From Qipengyuania gaetbuli (GTDB lineage: Bacteria > Pseudomonadota > Alphaproteobacteria > Sphingomonadales > Sphingomonadaceae): DNA of 64,000 bases. The stretch spans positions 992,001 through 1,056,000 of the forward strand of contig NZ_JAIUZO010000002.1 of NCBI RefSeq assembly GCF_020171365.1, in the 5' to 3' direction. Shown piece by piece: positions 46,109-54,358 of the stretch (its first letter is position 1; each line of letters begins with the position of its first letter). Position numbers and translations under genes: made by a program. The notes beneath the pieces are model-generated. The model was not told the DNA's origin. It did no database searches and was given only the letters and a program-made list of their open reading frames with translations.

Positions 46109-47490
46109 GGCTGGTGAGGGGGGTGCTCGCCCTCCTCCTCGCTGCTTTCGCAGCGCCGCTTGCAGCCGGGGATCGCGCCGACGAGCCGACACTGCGCGTC
46201 GAGGTCAGTCATACCGGCGACGACTGGCGCGCCACCTTCACGTTCCCCGAGGGCGCGAAGGACTGGGCTTTCGTGCGGTCCAACCGGGCGCGCGAACTCG
46301 ATGCGAGCTGGCGCCTCGCCAGCTGGAAGGTCCTGACTCCCGGCGTAGAGCTGGTCCGCGAAGGGGAACGCGACGTCCTGCGCACCACCGGCGACGCGAT
46401 GCCGGACAGCGTGACGATTGCCTTCGAGCCTTTCGGTCAGGATTTGTTCGCCGATTACGATCCGGCGATGGTCTTCAGCGACGGGACCGTGGCGCTCTTT
46501 ACCGGCCACTTCCTTGCCAAGCCCTGGGCGGGCGAGACGGGCTTCGCAGCTTCGCAAGAGCCTGTGGCCGAGTTCGCATTCACGAACGGCTCCGGCGACC
46601 TCACCTACAAGGGGCGCGCATTCTCCTCGGTCACGACACACGACAGCGATACCTATGTCATTTTCGGGTCGCCTGAATTCATCGCCACCGAGCATTTCAC
46701 GGGCCTGCTCGATCCGGCCATCCCGGGCTGGATGCTGGGAGAACTCGGCAGCTTCCTGCCGCAGGCGCTCGACGGCCTGACCGATCGGCTGCGCTCGCCT
46801 GCGCTGGGCGGCAAGCCCATGGTGATAGCGACATGGGCCGGACCGACGCCGGGCCGCATCAGCCGCGGCGGCAGCGTGTTGCCTGGGATCGTGACCCTGC
46901 GCTTCGAAGGCGAAGGCATGCTCGAAAAGCTGCCGGACGAAATCCAGCCGGTCCGCTGGTTCCTCTCGCACGAGACGGCGCATTTCTGGCTCGGCCAGAC
47001 GGTCAGGCATCCCGACCAGACAGCGGCCTGGATCAGCGAAGGCGGCGCCTCGCTGCTCGCCTACCGGCTGATCCAGTCGATCGACCCGGCCCATGAACCG
47101 GGCTTCGATATCGCGCGCGAGTGGAAGGACTGCATCGAGCTTTCGGCCAAGGGACCGCTCGACGAGGCCGACAGCCGCCGCGATTACCGCGCTAATTACG
47201 CCTGCGGCACCGTGCTCGGCATGATCGCCGAAGGGGCGGCGCAGCAAAACGGGTCGCGCGACTTCTTCGATTTCTGGCGCTCGCTGATCGAGGCGAACCG
47301 TCGCGACATGGGCGGTGACGGGATCGTGTCGGTAAGCGACTGGCTCGCCCAGCTGACCCGCGAGAGCAAGGACCCGGATCTTGCCGCACGCGTCCGCCGC
47401 TTCATCCACGACGGGTCCGACGAACCGCAGGCAGACCTGTGCGCCATGCTGGCGCGCGTGGGCCGCCGCGCACCGGGATGCACCGCATGA
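46105..47490 (+). CDS. M1-like zinc peptidase-domain protein (HEXXH-X18-E), secreted
   Basis: 461 residues from the ATG at 46105, overlapping the oligopeptidase stop. Signal peptide ends near LAAG. The zinc signature of M1 aminopeptidases is complete: H289-E290-T-A-H293 then 18 residues to E312 (AWISEGG). I do not see the GAMEN exopeptidase motif, and the first half is a beta-rich domain of unknown type. It may be a peptidase or a zinc-binding relative lacking N-terminal peptide recognition. It is usually annotated as hypothetical in related genomes, to my recollection. Coupled by ATGA to both neighbours. Confidence 0.8.
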   Translation: MRLVRGVLALLLAAFAAPLAAGDRADEPTLRVEVSHTGDDWRATFTFPEGAKDWAFVRSNRARELDASWRLASWKVLTPGVELVREGERDVLRTTGDAMPDSVTIAFEPFGQDLFADYDPAMVFSDGTVALFTGHFLAKPWAGETGFAASQEPVAEFAFTNGSGDLTYKGRAFSSVTTHDSDTYVIFGSPEFIATEHFTGLLDPAIPGWMLGELGSFLPQALDGLTDRLRSPALGGKPMVIATWAGPTPGRISRGGSVLPGIVTLRFEGEGMLEKLPDEIQPVRWFLSHETAHFWLGQTVRHPDQTAAWISEGGASLLAYRLIQSIDPAHEPGFDIAREWKDCIELSAKGPLDEADSRRDYRANYACGTVLGMIAEGAAQQNGSRDFFDFWRSLIEANRRDMGGDGIVSVSDWLAQLTRESKDPDLAARVRRFIHDGSDEPQADLCAMLARVGRRAPGCTA

Positions 47491-47882
47491 CCAAACTGTT
47501 CTCGAAAGAATTCACCGCCCGGCCCGAGCACATCGACGAGCTCGGGCACGTCAACAATGCCGTCTGGGTCCAATGGATTCAGGACCTTGCGACCAGCCAC
47601 TGGGAAAGCACCGCGCGCGAGGAAGACCGTGCCGCCTGTTTCTGGGTCGTGACCCGGCACGAGATCGATTACCGCGGCAATGTCGACGAAGGCCAGGCGG
47701 TCACCGGCCAGACCTGGATCGAGGGCGAGCCGCGCGGAGCGACATCCGTGCGCCGCGTCGAGTTCCGCAACGAGGCGGGCAAGGTCATCGTTTCGGCATC
47801 GACCACATGGGCGATGCTCGACCGGGAAACCCAGCGCCTCGTCAGGGTGCGCAGCGAAGTGCTGGCACCCTTCCGGGACTGA
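47487..47882 (+). CDS. Acyl-CoA thioesterase (4HBT/YbgC-like hotdog)
   Basis: 131 residues from the ATG at 47487 (ATGA overlap with the M1-like gene). The hotdog fold shows TARPEHIDELGHVNNAVWVQWIQDLA, in which the Asp/Gly-His motif and following helix correspond to the 4-hydroxybenzoyl-CoA/YbgC thioesterase active site, then WVVTRHEIDYRGN and SVRRVEFRN strands. Hydrolyses acyl-CoA or acyl carrier protein thioesters; specificity unknown. Its stop TGA directly abuts the stop of the convergent ald gene. Confidence 0.9.
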   Translation: MTKLFSKEFTARPEHIDELGHVNNAVWVQWIQDLATSHWESTAREEDRAACFWVVTRHEIDYRGNVDEGQAVTGQTWIEGEPRGATSVRRVEFRNEAGKVIVSASTTWAMLDRETQRLVRVRSEVLAPFRD

Positions 47883-48998
47883 TCAGCCGACGAGTTCGCT
47901 GGTCGGACGGTAGGTGTAGCCGAGTTCGCGCGCGACGGCTTCGTAGGTCACTTCGCCGGCGTGGACATTGAGGCCTTCTGCCAGGTGCGGGTCGGTGCGC
48001 AGGGCTTCCTTCCAGCCGAGATCGGCGATGCGCAGCGCGTGCGGCAGCGTCACGTTGTTCAGCGCATAGGTGCTGGTACGCGCGACGGCGCCGGGCATGT
48101 TGGCGACGCAATAGTGCACGATGTCGTCGACCACGTAGGTCGGCTCAGCATGGGTCGTGGGACGGCTGGTTTCGAAGCAGCCGCCTTGGTCGATCGCGAC
48201 GTCGACGAGGACCGCGCCCTTCTGCATGTCGCCCAGCATCTCGCGGGTGACCAGCTTGGGTGCGGCAGCGCCCGGGATCAGGACTGCACCGATGACGAGG
48301 TCGGCACCGCACACTGCGTCATGTAGGTTCGCGACATTGGAGAAGCGCGTCTTGGCGCGGCTTTCGAAATGCGTGCCGACACGCTCCAGCACTTCGGGAT
48401 CGCGGTCGAGGATGGTGACGTCGGCACCAAGGCCTGCGGCCATCTGGGCGGCATTGAAGCCGACCACGCCGCCGCCGATGACGACGACCTTGCCCGGCAT
48501 CACGCCCGGAACGCCGCCCAGCAGCACGCCGCGCCCGCCATGGGCCTTTTCGAGCGCGGTGGCGCCGGCCTGCACGCTCATGCGGCCTGCCACTTGGCTC
48601 ATGGGCTTGAGCAGCGGGAGCGTACGGTTGGGACCGGTCACCGTTTCATAGGCGATCGCGGTGACACCGCTCGCCACGAGTTCCTTGGTCTGCTCCGGAT
48701 CGGGCGCAAGGTGGAGATAGGTGTAGAGGATCTGGTCTTCGCGCAGCTTGGCCCGTTCGACCGCCTGCGGTTCCTTGACCTTCACCACCATTTCACACTC
48801 GGCGAAAATGGGGTCCGGCCCTTCGACGATCTTCGCGCCTGCGGCCTGATACTGCGCATCGGTCGCATCGATGCCGAGACCTGCGCCGGTCTCGATCCAC
48901 ACCTCGTGTCCGCGCGCCGTCAGCTCGCGCGCGCTTTCGGGCGTCAAGCCGACGCGATATTCGTGGTTCTTGATTTCCTTGGGGCAGCCGATGCGCAT
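47883..48998 (-). CDS. ald: Alanine dehydrogenase
   Basis: 371 residues, the standard length. NAD-dependent interconversion of alanine and pyruvate plus ammonium. N-terminal [20 protein letters not shown] with the substrate-binding Arg/Lys, [17 protein letters not shown], the Rossmann [18 protein letters not shown] and the [13 protein letters not shown] segment are all Ald hallmarks. Purine-rich GAAGGAG precedes the ATG. It stands alone: its stop abuts the thioesterase stop and a GC hairpin separates it from the DUF389 gene. It may supply pyruvate from alanine or fix ammonium. Confidence 0.96.
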   Translation of the reverse strand: MRIGCPKEIKNHEYRVGLTPESARELTARGHEVWIETGAGLGIDATDAQYQAAGAKIVEGPDPIFAECEMVVKVKEPQAVERAKLREDQILYTYLHLAPDPEQTKELVASGVTAIAYETVTGPNRTLPLLKPMSQVAGRMSVQAGATALEKAHGGRGVLLGGVPGVMPGKVVVIGGGVVGFNAAQMAAGLGADVTILDRDPEVLERVGTHFESRAKTRFSNVANLHDAVCGADLVIGAVLIPGAAAPKLVTREMLGDMQKGAVLVDVAIDQGGCFETSRPTTHAEPTYVVDDIVHYCVANMPGAVARTSTYALNNVTLPHALRIADLGWKEALRTDPHLAEGLNVHAGEVTYEAVARELGYTYRPTSELVG

Positions 48999-49039
48999 TG
49001 CCTGGGTCTCCTTCTCGGAACCAGCCGTTACGCCCGCGA

Positions 49040-49067
49040 CGCCCCACCCGCAAGCACGGGCGGGGCG
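49040..49067 (-). terminator. Terminator-like GC hairpin after the DUF389 gene
   Basis: An 11-bp stem with one G-U pair (49040-49050 with 49057-49067) and a CAAGCA loop, 10 bp past the DUF389 stop. No T run follows, so it may pause, stabilise the 3' end or act with Rho rather than be intrinsic. Confidence 0.4.
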
Positions 49068-49076
49068 CGCGAAATC

Positions 49077-50627
49077 TTATTGCGGAAGCGCCTGCCAGCG
49101 CACTTCGATACGGCTGGCGGAACCGCCATCGGTTTGCGTTAGTGTCACGCCCTTGGCCCGCAATGCCGTAGCGACCGAATCGAAGGCCTCGCCCCGCCCG
49201 GCCAGAACGACACCCAGTCCGCGGCGGTCCGCAGCCCAGGCGATGACGTCCATGGCGACCTTGCCCGCCTCGTCCGGCTGACCGTCGATCAGCGTGATGG
49301 CGGGAAGCGGCAACATCGGCGGGTGCAGTTCGACGGTCCATCCCGGCATGCCTGCGTCGACACGGCCTTCCAGCATGCGCCAGCCGTCCAGTGTCAGGCC
49401 CGGCAGCTGCGATGCCTCCACCACGGCCCGGCGATTGTCGCGGTCGACAGTGACCTCGGTCTTGGGGACGCCTGCGACCATCGCGAGTTCGCCGACCATT
49501 TCGGAGATCTGCCGTTCGGTCGCCGCGGCCTGCTGTTCCGCGCGCGCCTTCACCAGTTCCGCCTGCTCGGCCGCACCCGGGTCGGCGCCCACGCGCAGCT
49601 GTTCGATGACGACGGTCACGGGGCGTTCGAACCGGCGCTCGAGGCGGCGCTTGATCTCTTCGTTCGCGCCGGTGTTGAACTGGGGCGTGAAGACCGTGGC
49701 GCTGATCTGAAGCGGCTCGGAATCCCAGTCGATGGCGGTGTCGCTGACCCGCGCCTTGTCCGGGAAACTGTCGGAAATCGTATCGATCACAACGCGCTGC
49801 GAGGTGGCCTCGAAGGCGATGTCGCGCAGCGAAAAGCCGAGCGGAATAGCCAGCGCGATGAAGACCACGAAGATGCCGACGTTCTGGAACCAACCCTGCC
49901 GCGCCGACAGATCGGTGCGGAAACCGTAGAGGCGCGCCATGATCGTTGCCGACAGGGCGATGGTCAGGAAGTTGGTGATGTAGAGCGCCAGCGCGCCGCC
50001 GAAGACCGTCCAGTTGGCGGTGGCAAGACCGTAACCGACAGCGGCAAGCGGCGGCATCAACGCCGTGGCGATGGCGACGCCGACGATTGTGCCTTCGCGT
50101 CCGCGAATGAGCGCATAGGAGCCTGCCAGCGAGGAAAACAATGCCACCAGCAGGTCGAACAGGTTCGGTTGCGTACGGGCAGCGATCTCGGGCGTGACGG
50201 TCTGCAGGGGCGACACCAAGACGATGAGCGCGGTGAACAGGACCGCCGCAATCGTCCCGATGGCGAGTGCGCGGATACTGATCTTGAGCCACTTGATCTT
50301 GCCCGAGGCCAGCGCGAAGCCCGCACCGATGATCGGGCTCATCAGCGGTGACAGCAGCATGGCGCCGATGACGACCGCAGGCGATGATAGCAGCATGCCG
50401 AGAATGGCAATGCCCGCCGACATCATGATCATGAAGATATAGCGCGGGCTGGTATCGCTCTCGCCGGCGACATTGGCGATAACGGCGGTATGGTCGACGC
50501 CTTCGATAACGCTGTCGAACCACCACCGGCGCAGCGGGACCAGCGCCCGGCCGATCGGACTGTGAACCCAGCCCGGCGTGGGGCGGCGGTCCGCTTCTTC
50601 GGCTTCAGGCGTGACGATACGGGCCAT
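49077..50627 (-). CDS. DUF389-family multi-pass membrane protein
   Basis: 516 residues. A DUF389 core of about six membrane helices (about 65-265) contains the typical GAMLLSPLMSPIIGAGFALASGK and GVAIATALMPPLAAVGYGLA. After the helices come about 240 soluble residues, with beta/alpha repeats (SQRVVIDTISDSF..., TVDRDNRRAVVEA) and an Ala/Glu-rich helix. DUF389 (TIGR00341 relatives) has no assigned function. The gene ends before a hairpin and begins 10 bp after the ftsK stop on the same strand, so readthrough from ftsK is likely. Confidence 0.87.
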   Translation of the reverse strand: MARIVTPEAEEADRRPTPGWVHSPIGRALVPLRRWWFDSVIEGVDHTAVIANVAGESDTSPRYIFMIMMSAGIAILGMLLSSPAVVIGAMLLSPLMSPIIGAGFALASGKIKWLKISIRALAIGTIAAVLFTALIVLVSPLQTVTPEIAARTQPNLFDLLVALFSSLAGSYALIRGREGTIVGVAIATALMPPLAAVGYGLATANWTVFGGALALYITNFLTIALSATIMARLYGFRTDLSARQGWFQNVGIFVVFIALAIPLGFSLRDIAFEATSQRVVIDTISDSFPDKARVSDTAIDWDSEPLQISATVFTPQFNTGANEEIKRRLERRFERPVTVVIEQLRVGADPGAAEQAELVKARAEQQAAATERQISEMVGELAMVAGVPKTEVTVDRDNRRAVVEASQLPGLTLDGWRMLEGRVDAGMPGWTVELHPPMLPLPAITLIDGQPDEAGKVAMDVIAWAADRRGLGVVLAGRGEAFDSVATALRAKGVTLTQTDGGSASRIEVRWQALPQ

Positions 50628-50636
50628 CGTGTCTCC

Positions 50637-52976
50637 CTAGATCGGGTTGCCGTCCTGGTCGCGATAAATCTCGCGTCGGCCGACATGGTTTGCGGGCCCG
50701 ACCAGCCCTTCGCTTTCCATCCGCTCGATCCACTTGGCAGCGGTGTTGTAGCCGACCCCCATCTGGCGCTGCAGCCACGAGCCGCTCGCCTTCTGGTTCT
50801 CGACCACGATCTGGCAGGCCTGGCGGTACTTGCGCTCTTCCGGATTGTCGGAAGCGGTGAAATCGTCCTCGAAATTGAAGCCGCCGTCTTCCGGCTCTTC
50901 GGTAACGGCATCGACATAGTCGGGCTTGCCCTGGGCGCGCCAGTGATCGGCCACCCGCTCGACCTCCTCGTCGGCGACGAAGGGGCCGTGGACGCGGATC
51001 ATCGCGCCGGTGTTCGGCTTGTAGAGCATGTCGCCCTTGCCCAGCAGCTGCTCCGCGCCCTGTTCGCCAAGGATCGTGCGGCTGTCGATGCGGCTGGTGA
51101 CCTTGAAGCTGATGCGTGTCGGCAGGTTCGCCTTGATCACGCCGGTGATGACGTCGACCGAGGGGCGCTGCGTCGCCATAATCAGGTGGATGCCGGCGGC
51201 ACGCGATTTTTGCGACAGGCGCTGGATCAGCACCTCGATCTCCTTGCCGACAGTGACCATGAGGTCGGCCAGCTCGTCCACGATCAGCACGATCAGCGGC
51301 AGCGGCTGGTAATCGAGCTGTTCTTCCTCGTAGAGTTCCTCGCCCGTTTCCGCATCGAAGCCCGTCTGCACGCGGCGGCCCAACGGCTTGCCCTTGGCGG
51401 CGGCCGCCTTCACCTTTTCGTTGAAGCCCGCGATGTTGCGCGAATTCACGCTGCTCATCATGCGGTAGCGCCGCTCCATTTCCTCGACCGCCCACTTCAG
51501 CGCGCGGACCGACTTCGCCGGCTCGGTCACCACGGGTGAAAGGAGGTGCGGGATATCGTCGTAGGTCTTGAGCTCCAGGACCTTGGGATCGATCAGGATC
51601 AGGCGGCACTCGTCGGGTGTGAAGCGGTAGAGCAGCGACAGCAGGATCGCGTTGAGCCCCACCGATTTGCCCGACCCCGTGGTACCTGCGACCAGCAGGT
51701 GCGGCATGGCTGCAAGGTCGGCGATGATCGGTTCGCCCGCGATGTCCTTGCCCAGGATCATCGGCAGTGAGCCCTTGCTGTCGACGAAGGCGGCCGAGGT
51801 CGCCAGTTCCTTGTAGCTGACCATCTGGCGGTCGGCGTTGGGCAGTTCGATGCCGATTACGGTCTTGCCCGGAATGGGGGAGACGCGCGCGCTGATCGCG
51901 CTCATGTTGCGGGCGATATCTTCGGCAAGCCCGACCACGCGGCTGGCCTTGATGCCGGGTGCCGGCTCCAGCTCGTACATGGTGACGACCGGACCGGCGC
52001 GCACCGCGGTGATCTCGCCCTTTACATTGAAGTCGTCGAGCACGTTTTCGAGCAGGCGCGCATTGCGCTCCAGCGCGATCTTGTCGAGCTTCTGCGCCGA
52101 ATGCGGCGGCGCATCGTCGAGCAAATCGTGGCTGGGCAGCTGGTAATTGGCGAACATGTCGCGCTGCTTCGCCTTGGCCGGTTGCGAGCGTGCAGGAGCA
52201 GGCTTCGGATCGGCGATTTCGGGCGCGCGGCGGCGTTCCTGCGGCACGTCCTCGTCCGCATCGTCGTCGTCCTCGTCCACCTTGGGCCGGGCGCGGCGCG
52301 CCTTCTTCGGGACCAGCGGCAGGTCGATATCGGACAGTTCGACGCGCCGGTCGAAGAAGCGCGGCAGGGTGAAGAATTGCGCCCAGTCGAGCGCGAAGAC
52401 CTTCGTTACCAGCGCCAGTCCGGCACCCAGCGACACGACACCGAGCGCGCCCGTAATCCAGCCGCTGAAATCGCCGCCGAAGCGGGTCGCCACTGCATCG
52501 ATACCGCCTGCGCCCAGCAGGCCGGCAAGCCCGCCCGCGCCAGCCGGAAGGGGCCCGGGGCTGGTGTCGAACAACAGAGCGACGACCGTTCCCAGCAGAG
52601 CCATTGCCAAGAGCAGCAGGGCAAAGGGCCCCCACCATTTGCCCGGCGTTTCCTGCTCGTCGGCATTCTCGACACCCGTCCAGAGGCGGCGGGCCGAGAT
52701 CCACAGCAGCGGCAGCAGAAGCAAGGCCGGAAGACCGAAATAGAAATAGGCGCGCTCTGCTATCCAGGCGCCGCTTGCTCCCATCCAGTTTGCCACCTGC
52801 GTACCGGCCGCAGCAGTCGAGGCACTGGGATCGGTTTGCGTATAGCTGGCCAGCGACAGGGCGAGGAACACCAGCATGAACAGCAGGAAGGCGGCGCCCG
52901 CCATGTGCGTGGCACGGCGCAGCGAACGGCGGAAAGCCGCCCGCCAATCGGGTTTGGCGCCTGCGCGCGATGCCAT
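50637..52976 (-). CDS. ftsK: DNA translocase FtsK
   Basis: 779 residues from the ATG at 52976. Four N-terminal membrane helices (about 25-180) anchor it at the septum; an acidic/Pro-rich linker (DEDDDDADEDVPQ) follows, then the motor with Walker A AGTTGSGKSVGLNAI (near 430) and Walker B LIVLIVDELADLMVT, and a C-terminal winged-helix gamma domain (QRQMGVGYNTAAKWIERMESEGLVGPAN) that reads KOPS. It pumps DNA and activates XerCD at dif during division. It resembles the compact alphaproteobacterial FtsK without a long linker. It lies just upstream of the DUF389 gene. Confidence 0.95.
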   Translation of the reverse strand: MASRAGAKPDWRAAFRRSLRRATHMAGAAFLLFMLVFLALSLASYTQTDPSASTAAAGTQVANWMGASGAWIAERAYFYFGLPALLLLPLLWISARRLWTGVENADEQETPGKWWGPFALLLLAMALLGTVVALLFDTSPGPLPAGAGGLAGLLGAGGIDAVATRFGGDFSGWITGALGVVSLGAGLALVTKVFALDWAQFFTLPRFFDRRVELSDIDLPLVPKKARRARPKVDEDDDDADEDVPQERRRAPEIADPKPAPARSQPAKAKQRDMFANYQLPSHDLLDDAPPHSAQKLDKIALERNARLLENVLDDFNVKGEITAVRAGPVVTMYELEPAPGIKASRVVGLAEDIARNMSAISARVSPIPGKTVIGIELPNADRQMVSYKELATSAAFVDSKGSLPMILGKDIAGEPIIADLAAMPHLLVAGTTGSGKSVGLNAILLSLLYRFTPDECRLILIDPKVLELKTYDDIPHLLSPVVTEPAKSVRALKWAVEEMERRYRMMSSVNSRNIAGFNEKVKAAAAKGKPLGRRVQTGFDAETGEELYEEEQLDYQPLPLIVLIVDELADLMVTVGKEIEVLIQRLSQKSRAAGIHLIMATQRPSVDVITGVIKANLPTRISFKVTSRIDSRTILGEQGAEQLLGKGDMLYKPNTGAMIRVHGPFVADEEVERVADHWRAQGKPDYVDAVTEEPEDGGFNFEDDFTASDNPEERKYRQACQIVVENQKASGSWLQRQMGVGYNTAAKWIERMESEGLVGPANHVGRREIYRDQDGNPI

Positions 52977-53032
52977 TGTCTTTCCCCTGGTCCGTCGTGA
53001 ATCTGCAGTATGAATCGGGCAGGAGTCGCCCG

Positions 53033-53590
53033 TCAAGCGACCTTCGTCGAGGCGAGTCCGTCGATCGCGCCCCAGCGCGGCCAATCGAGTTCCCTTGCGC
53101 GCGCCTCGTCCATCCCGCCAAGCGCGATCACCGGCACCGGGGATTGCTGCGCGAGCACGCGAAAACCGAACACGCCGAGCGTTTCGCCGCCCGGGTGCGA
53201 GGCCGAGGGGAAGACGGGCGAGAGAAAGATGCCCGAGGCACCTAGCGCGAGGGCCTGCTGCATCTCCTCGCTGTCGTGCGCGGTCGCGAGCCACAACTTG
53301 CCCGGCGGCGGGTCGCCCGGGAGGTGCTCCGGCGAGCCGTATAGGCCGTCCGCATCCCACGCGGCGACCGTTTCCCAGTCTGCCCGCGAGAGGATCACGA
53401 GGTGTCGCCTCACCCGCGCCTTGGCGCAGAGCGTAACGTAACGCGCGCGGCGGGCGGCGGGATCGAGGTGGTAATGCCTGAAGACGATGCCCGACCCCTG
53501 CGGCAATCTCTCGAGCGCCTGCTCCAGCCCGGCATCGTTGCGCACATCCGAAAGGAGCCAAAGCAGTGGGAGGGACTGGCGCGCGTGCAT
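53033..53590 (-). CDS. Thiamine-phosphate synthase-like (ThiE/TenI family) protein
   Basis: About 185 residues from the ATG at 53590. TIM-barrel ThiE/TenI features: RHYHLDPAARRARYVTL near the N-terminus, the phosphate-binding segment near the end (VPVIALGGMDEARARELDWPRWGAIDGL), and the FLSPVFPSASHPG loop. True ThiE usually has a conserved HxxxxD pyrophosphate site that I cannot confirm; TenI is an alternative. It is divergent from yggS with start codons only 22 bp apart. No other thi genes are present, so pathway role is uncertain. Confidence 0.78.
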   Translation of the reverse strand: MHARQSLPLLWLLSDVRNDAGLEQALERLPQGSGIVFRHYHLDPAARRARYVTLCAKARVRRHLVILSRADWETVAAWDADGLYGSPEHLPGDPPPGKLWLATAHDSEEMQQALALGASGIFLSPVFPSASHPGGETLGVFGFRVLAQQSPVPVIALGGMDEARARELDWPRWGAIDGLASTKVA

Positions 53591-53612
53591 GGGGACGCTA
53601 TAGCGCCTCGCC

Positions 53613-54275
53613 ATGGAAAAGGCAGAGACTCCGCTTCAAGAGGTCCGGGCGAAAATCGCCAAGGCCTGCACGATTGCCCGCCGCGATCCGGGCGAGGTGA
53701 CGCTCGTCGCCGTCAGCAAGACGCATCCCGCAGAAGCGATCGAGCCCTTGCTGGTCGAAGGTCAGCGCCATTTCGGCGAGAACCGGGTGCAGGAAGCGCA
53801 AGGCAAGTGGCCCGAGCTGAAAGAGCGCTTTCCGGCAGCGGTGTTGCATCTGGTCGGCCAGTTGCAGTCGAACAAGGCGGAGGATGCTGTCGAACTGTTC
53901 GACGTGATCCATTCGCTCGACCGCTCCAGCCTCGTGAAAGCGCTGGCCAAGGCGAAAGAGAAGGCGGGACGCTGTCCCGAATGCTTCATCCAGGTCGACG
54001 TGGGCGAGGAGGACCAGAAGGGCGGCTGTGCGATTGCCGACCTGCCGGCACTGGTTGCCGAGGCACGGGAGGCAGGCATTCCGCTGGCGGGCCTCATGTG
54101 CATCCCTCCGGCCGATATCGAGCCTGCGCCCTTCTTCGCACTGCTCGACAAGCTGGCGCGCGACAACGGCCTTCCCGGCCGGTCCATGGGGATGAGCGGC
54201 GATTTCGAAACCGCCATCATGCTCGGTGCGACCCACGTGCGCGTGGGCACCGCGCTGTTCGGCGCGCGCGGCTGA
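53613..54275 (+). CDS. yggS: YggS-family PLP homeostasis protein
   Basis: 220 residues of the single-domain alanine-racemase-like TIM barrel. The PLP lysine is K36 in VAVSKTHP; FGENRVQEAQGKW, HLVGQLQSNKAED, and the C-terminal SMGMSGDFETAIMLGATHVRVGTALFG are diagnostic. YggS/PLPBP keeps pyridoxal phosphate levels balanced and has no known enzymatic activity. It is divergent from the ThiE-like gene; a terminator hairpin follows at 54303. Confidence 0.95.
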   Translation: MEKAETPLQEVRAKIAKACTIARRDPGEVTLVAVSKTHPAEAIEPLLVEGQRHFGENRVQEAQGKWPELKERFPAAVLHLVGQLQSNKAEDAVELFDVIHSLDRSSLVKALAKAKEKAGRCPECFIQVDVGEEDQKGGCAIADLPALVAEAREAGIPLAGLMCIPPADIEPAPFFALLDKLARDNGLPGRSMGMSGDFETAIMLGATHVRVGTALFGARG

Positions 54276-54302
54276 CCGTCAATCCCTAGTCTGCCAAAGG
54301 GA

Positions 54303-54341
54303 AAGGGCGCCGCCTTCCGGCAGCGCCCTTCCTTTTCTTGC
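54303..54341. terminator. Terminator hairpin between yggS and the TonB receptor gene
   Basis: An 8-bp outer stem (AAGGGCGC/GCGCCCTT), one C-A mismatch, a 3-bp inner stem and a TTCC loop (54303-54330), followed on the plus strand by CCTTTTCTTG. On the minus strand TCCCTTT follows, so it may serve both convergent genes. The layout is the same as that of the hairpin at 4568-4595. Confidence 0.7.
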
Positions 54342-54358
54342 CGTAACCGGCGCCGAGT

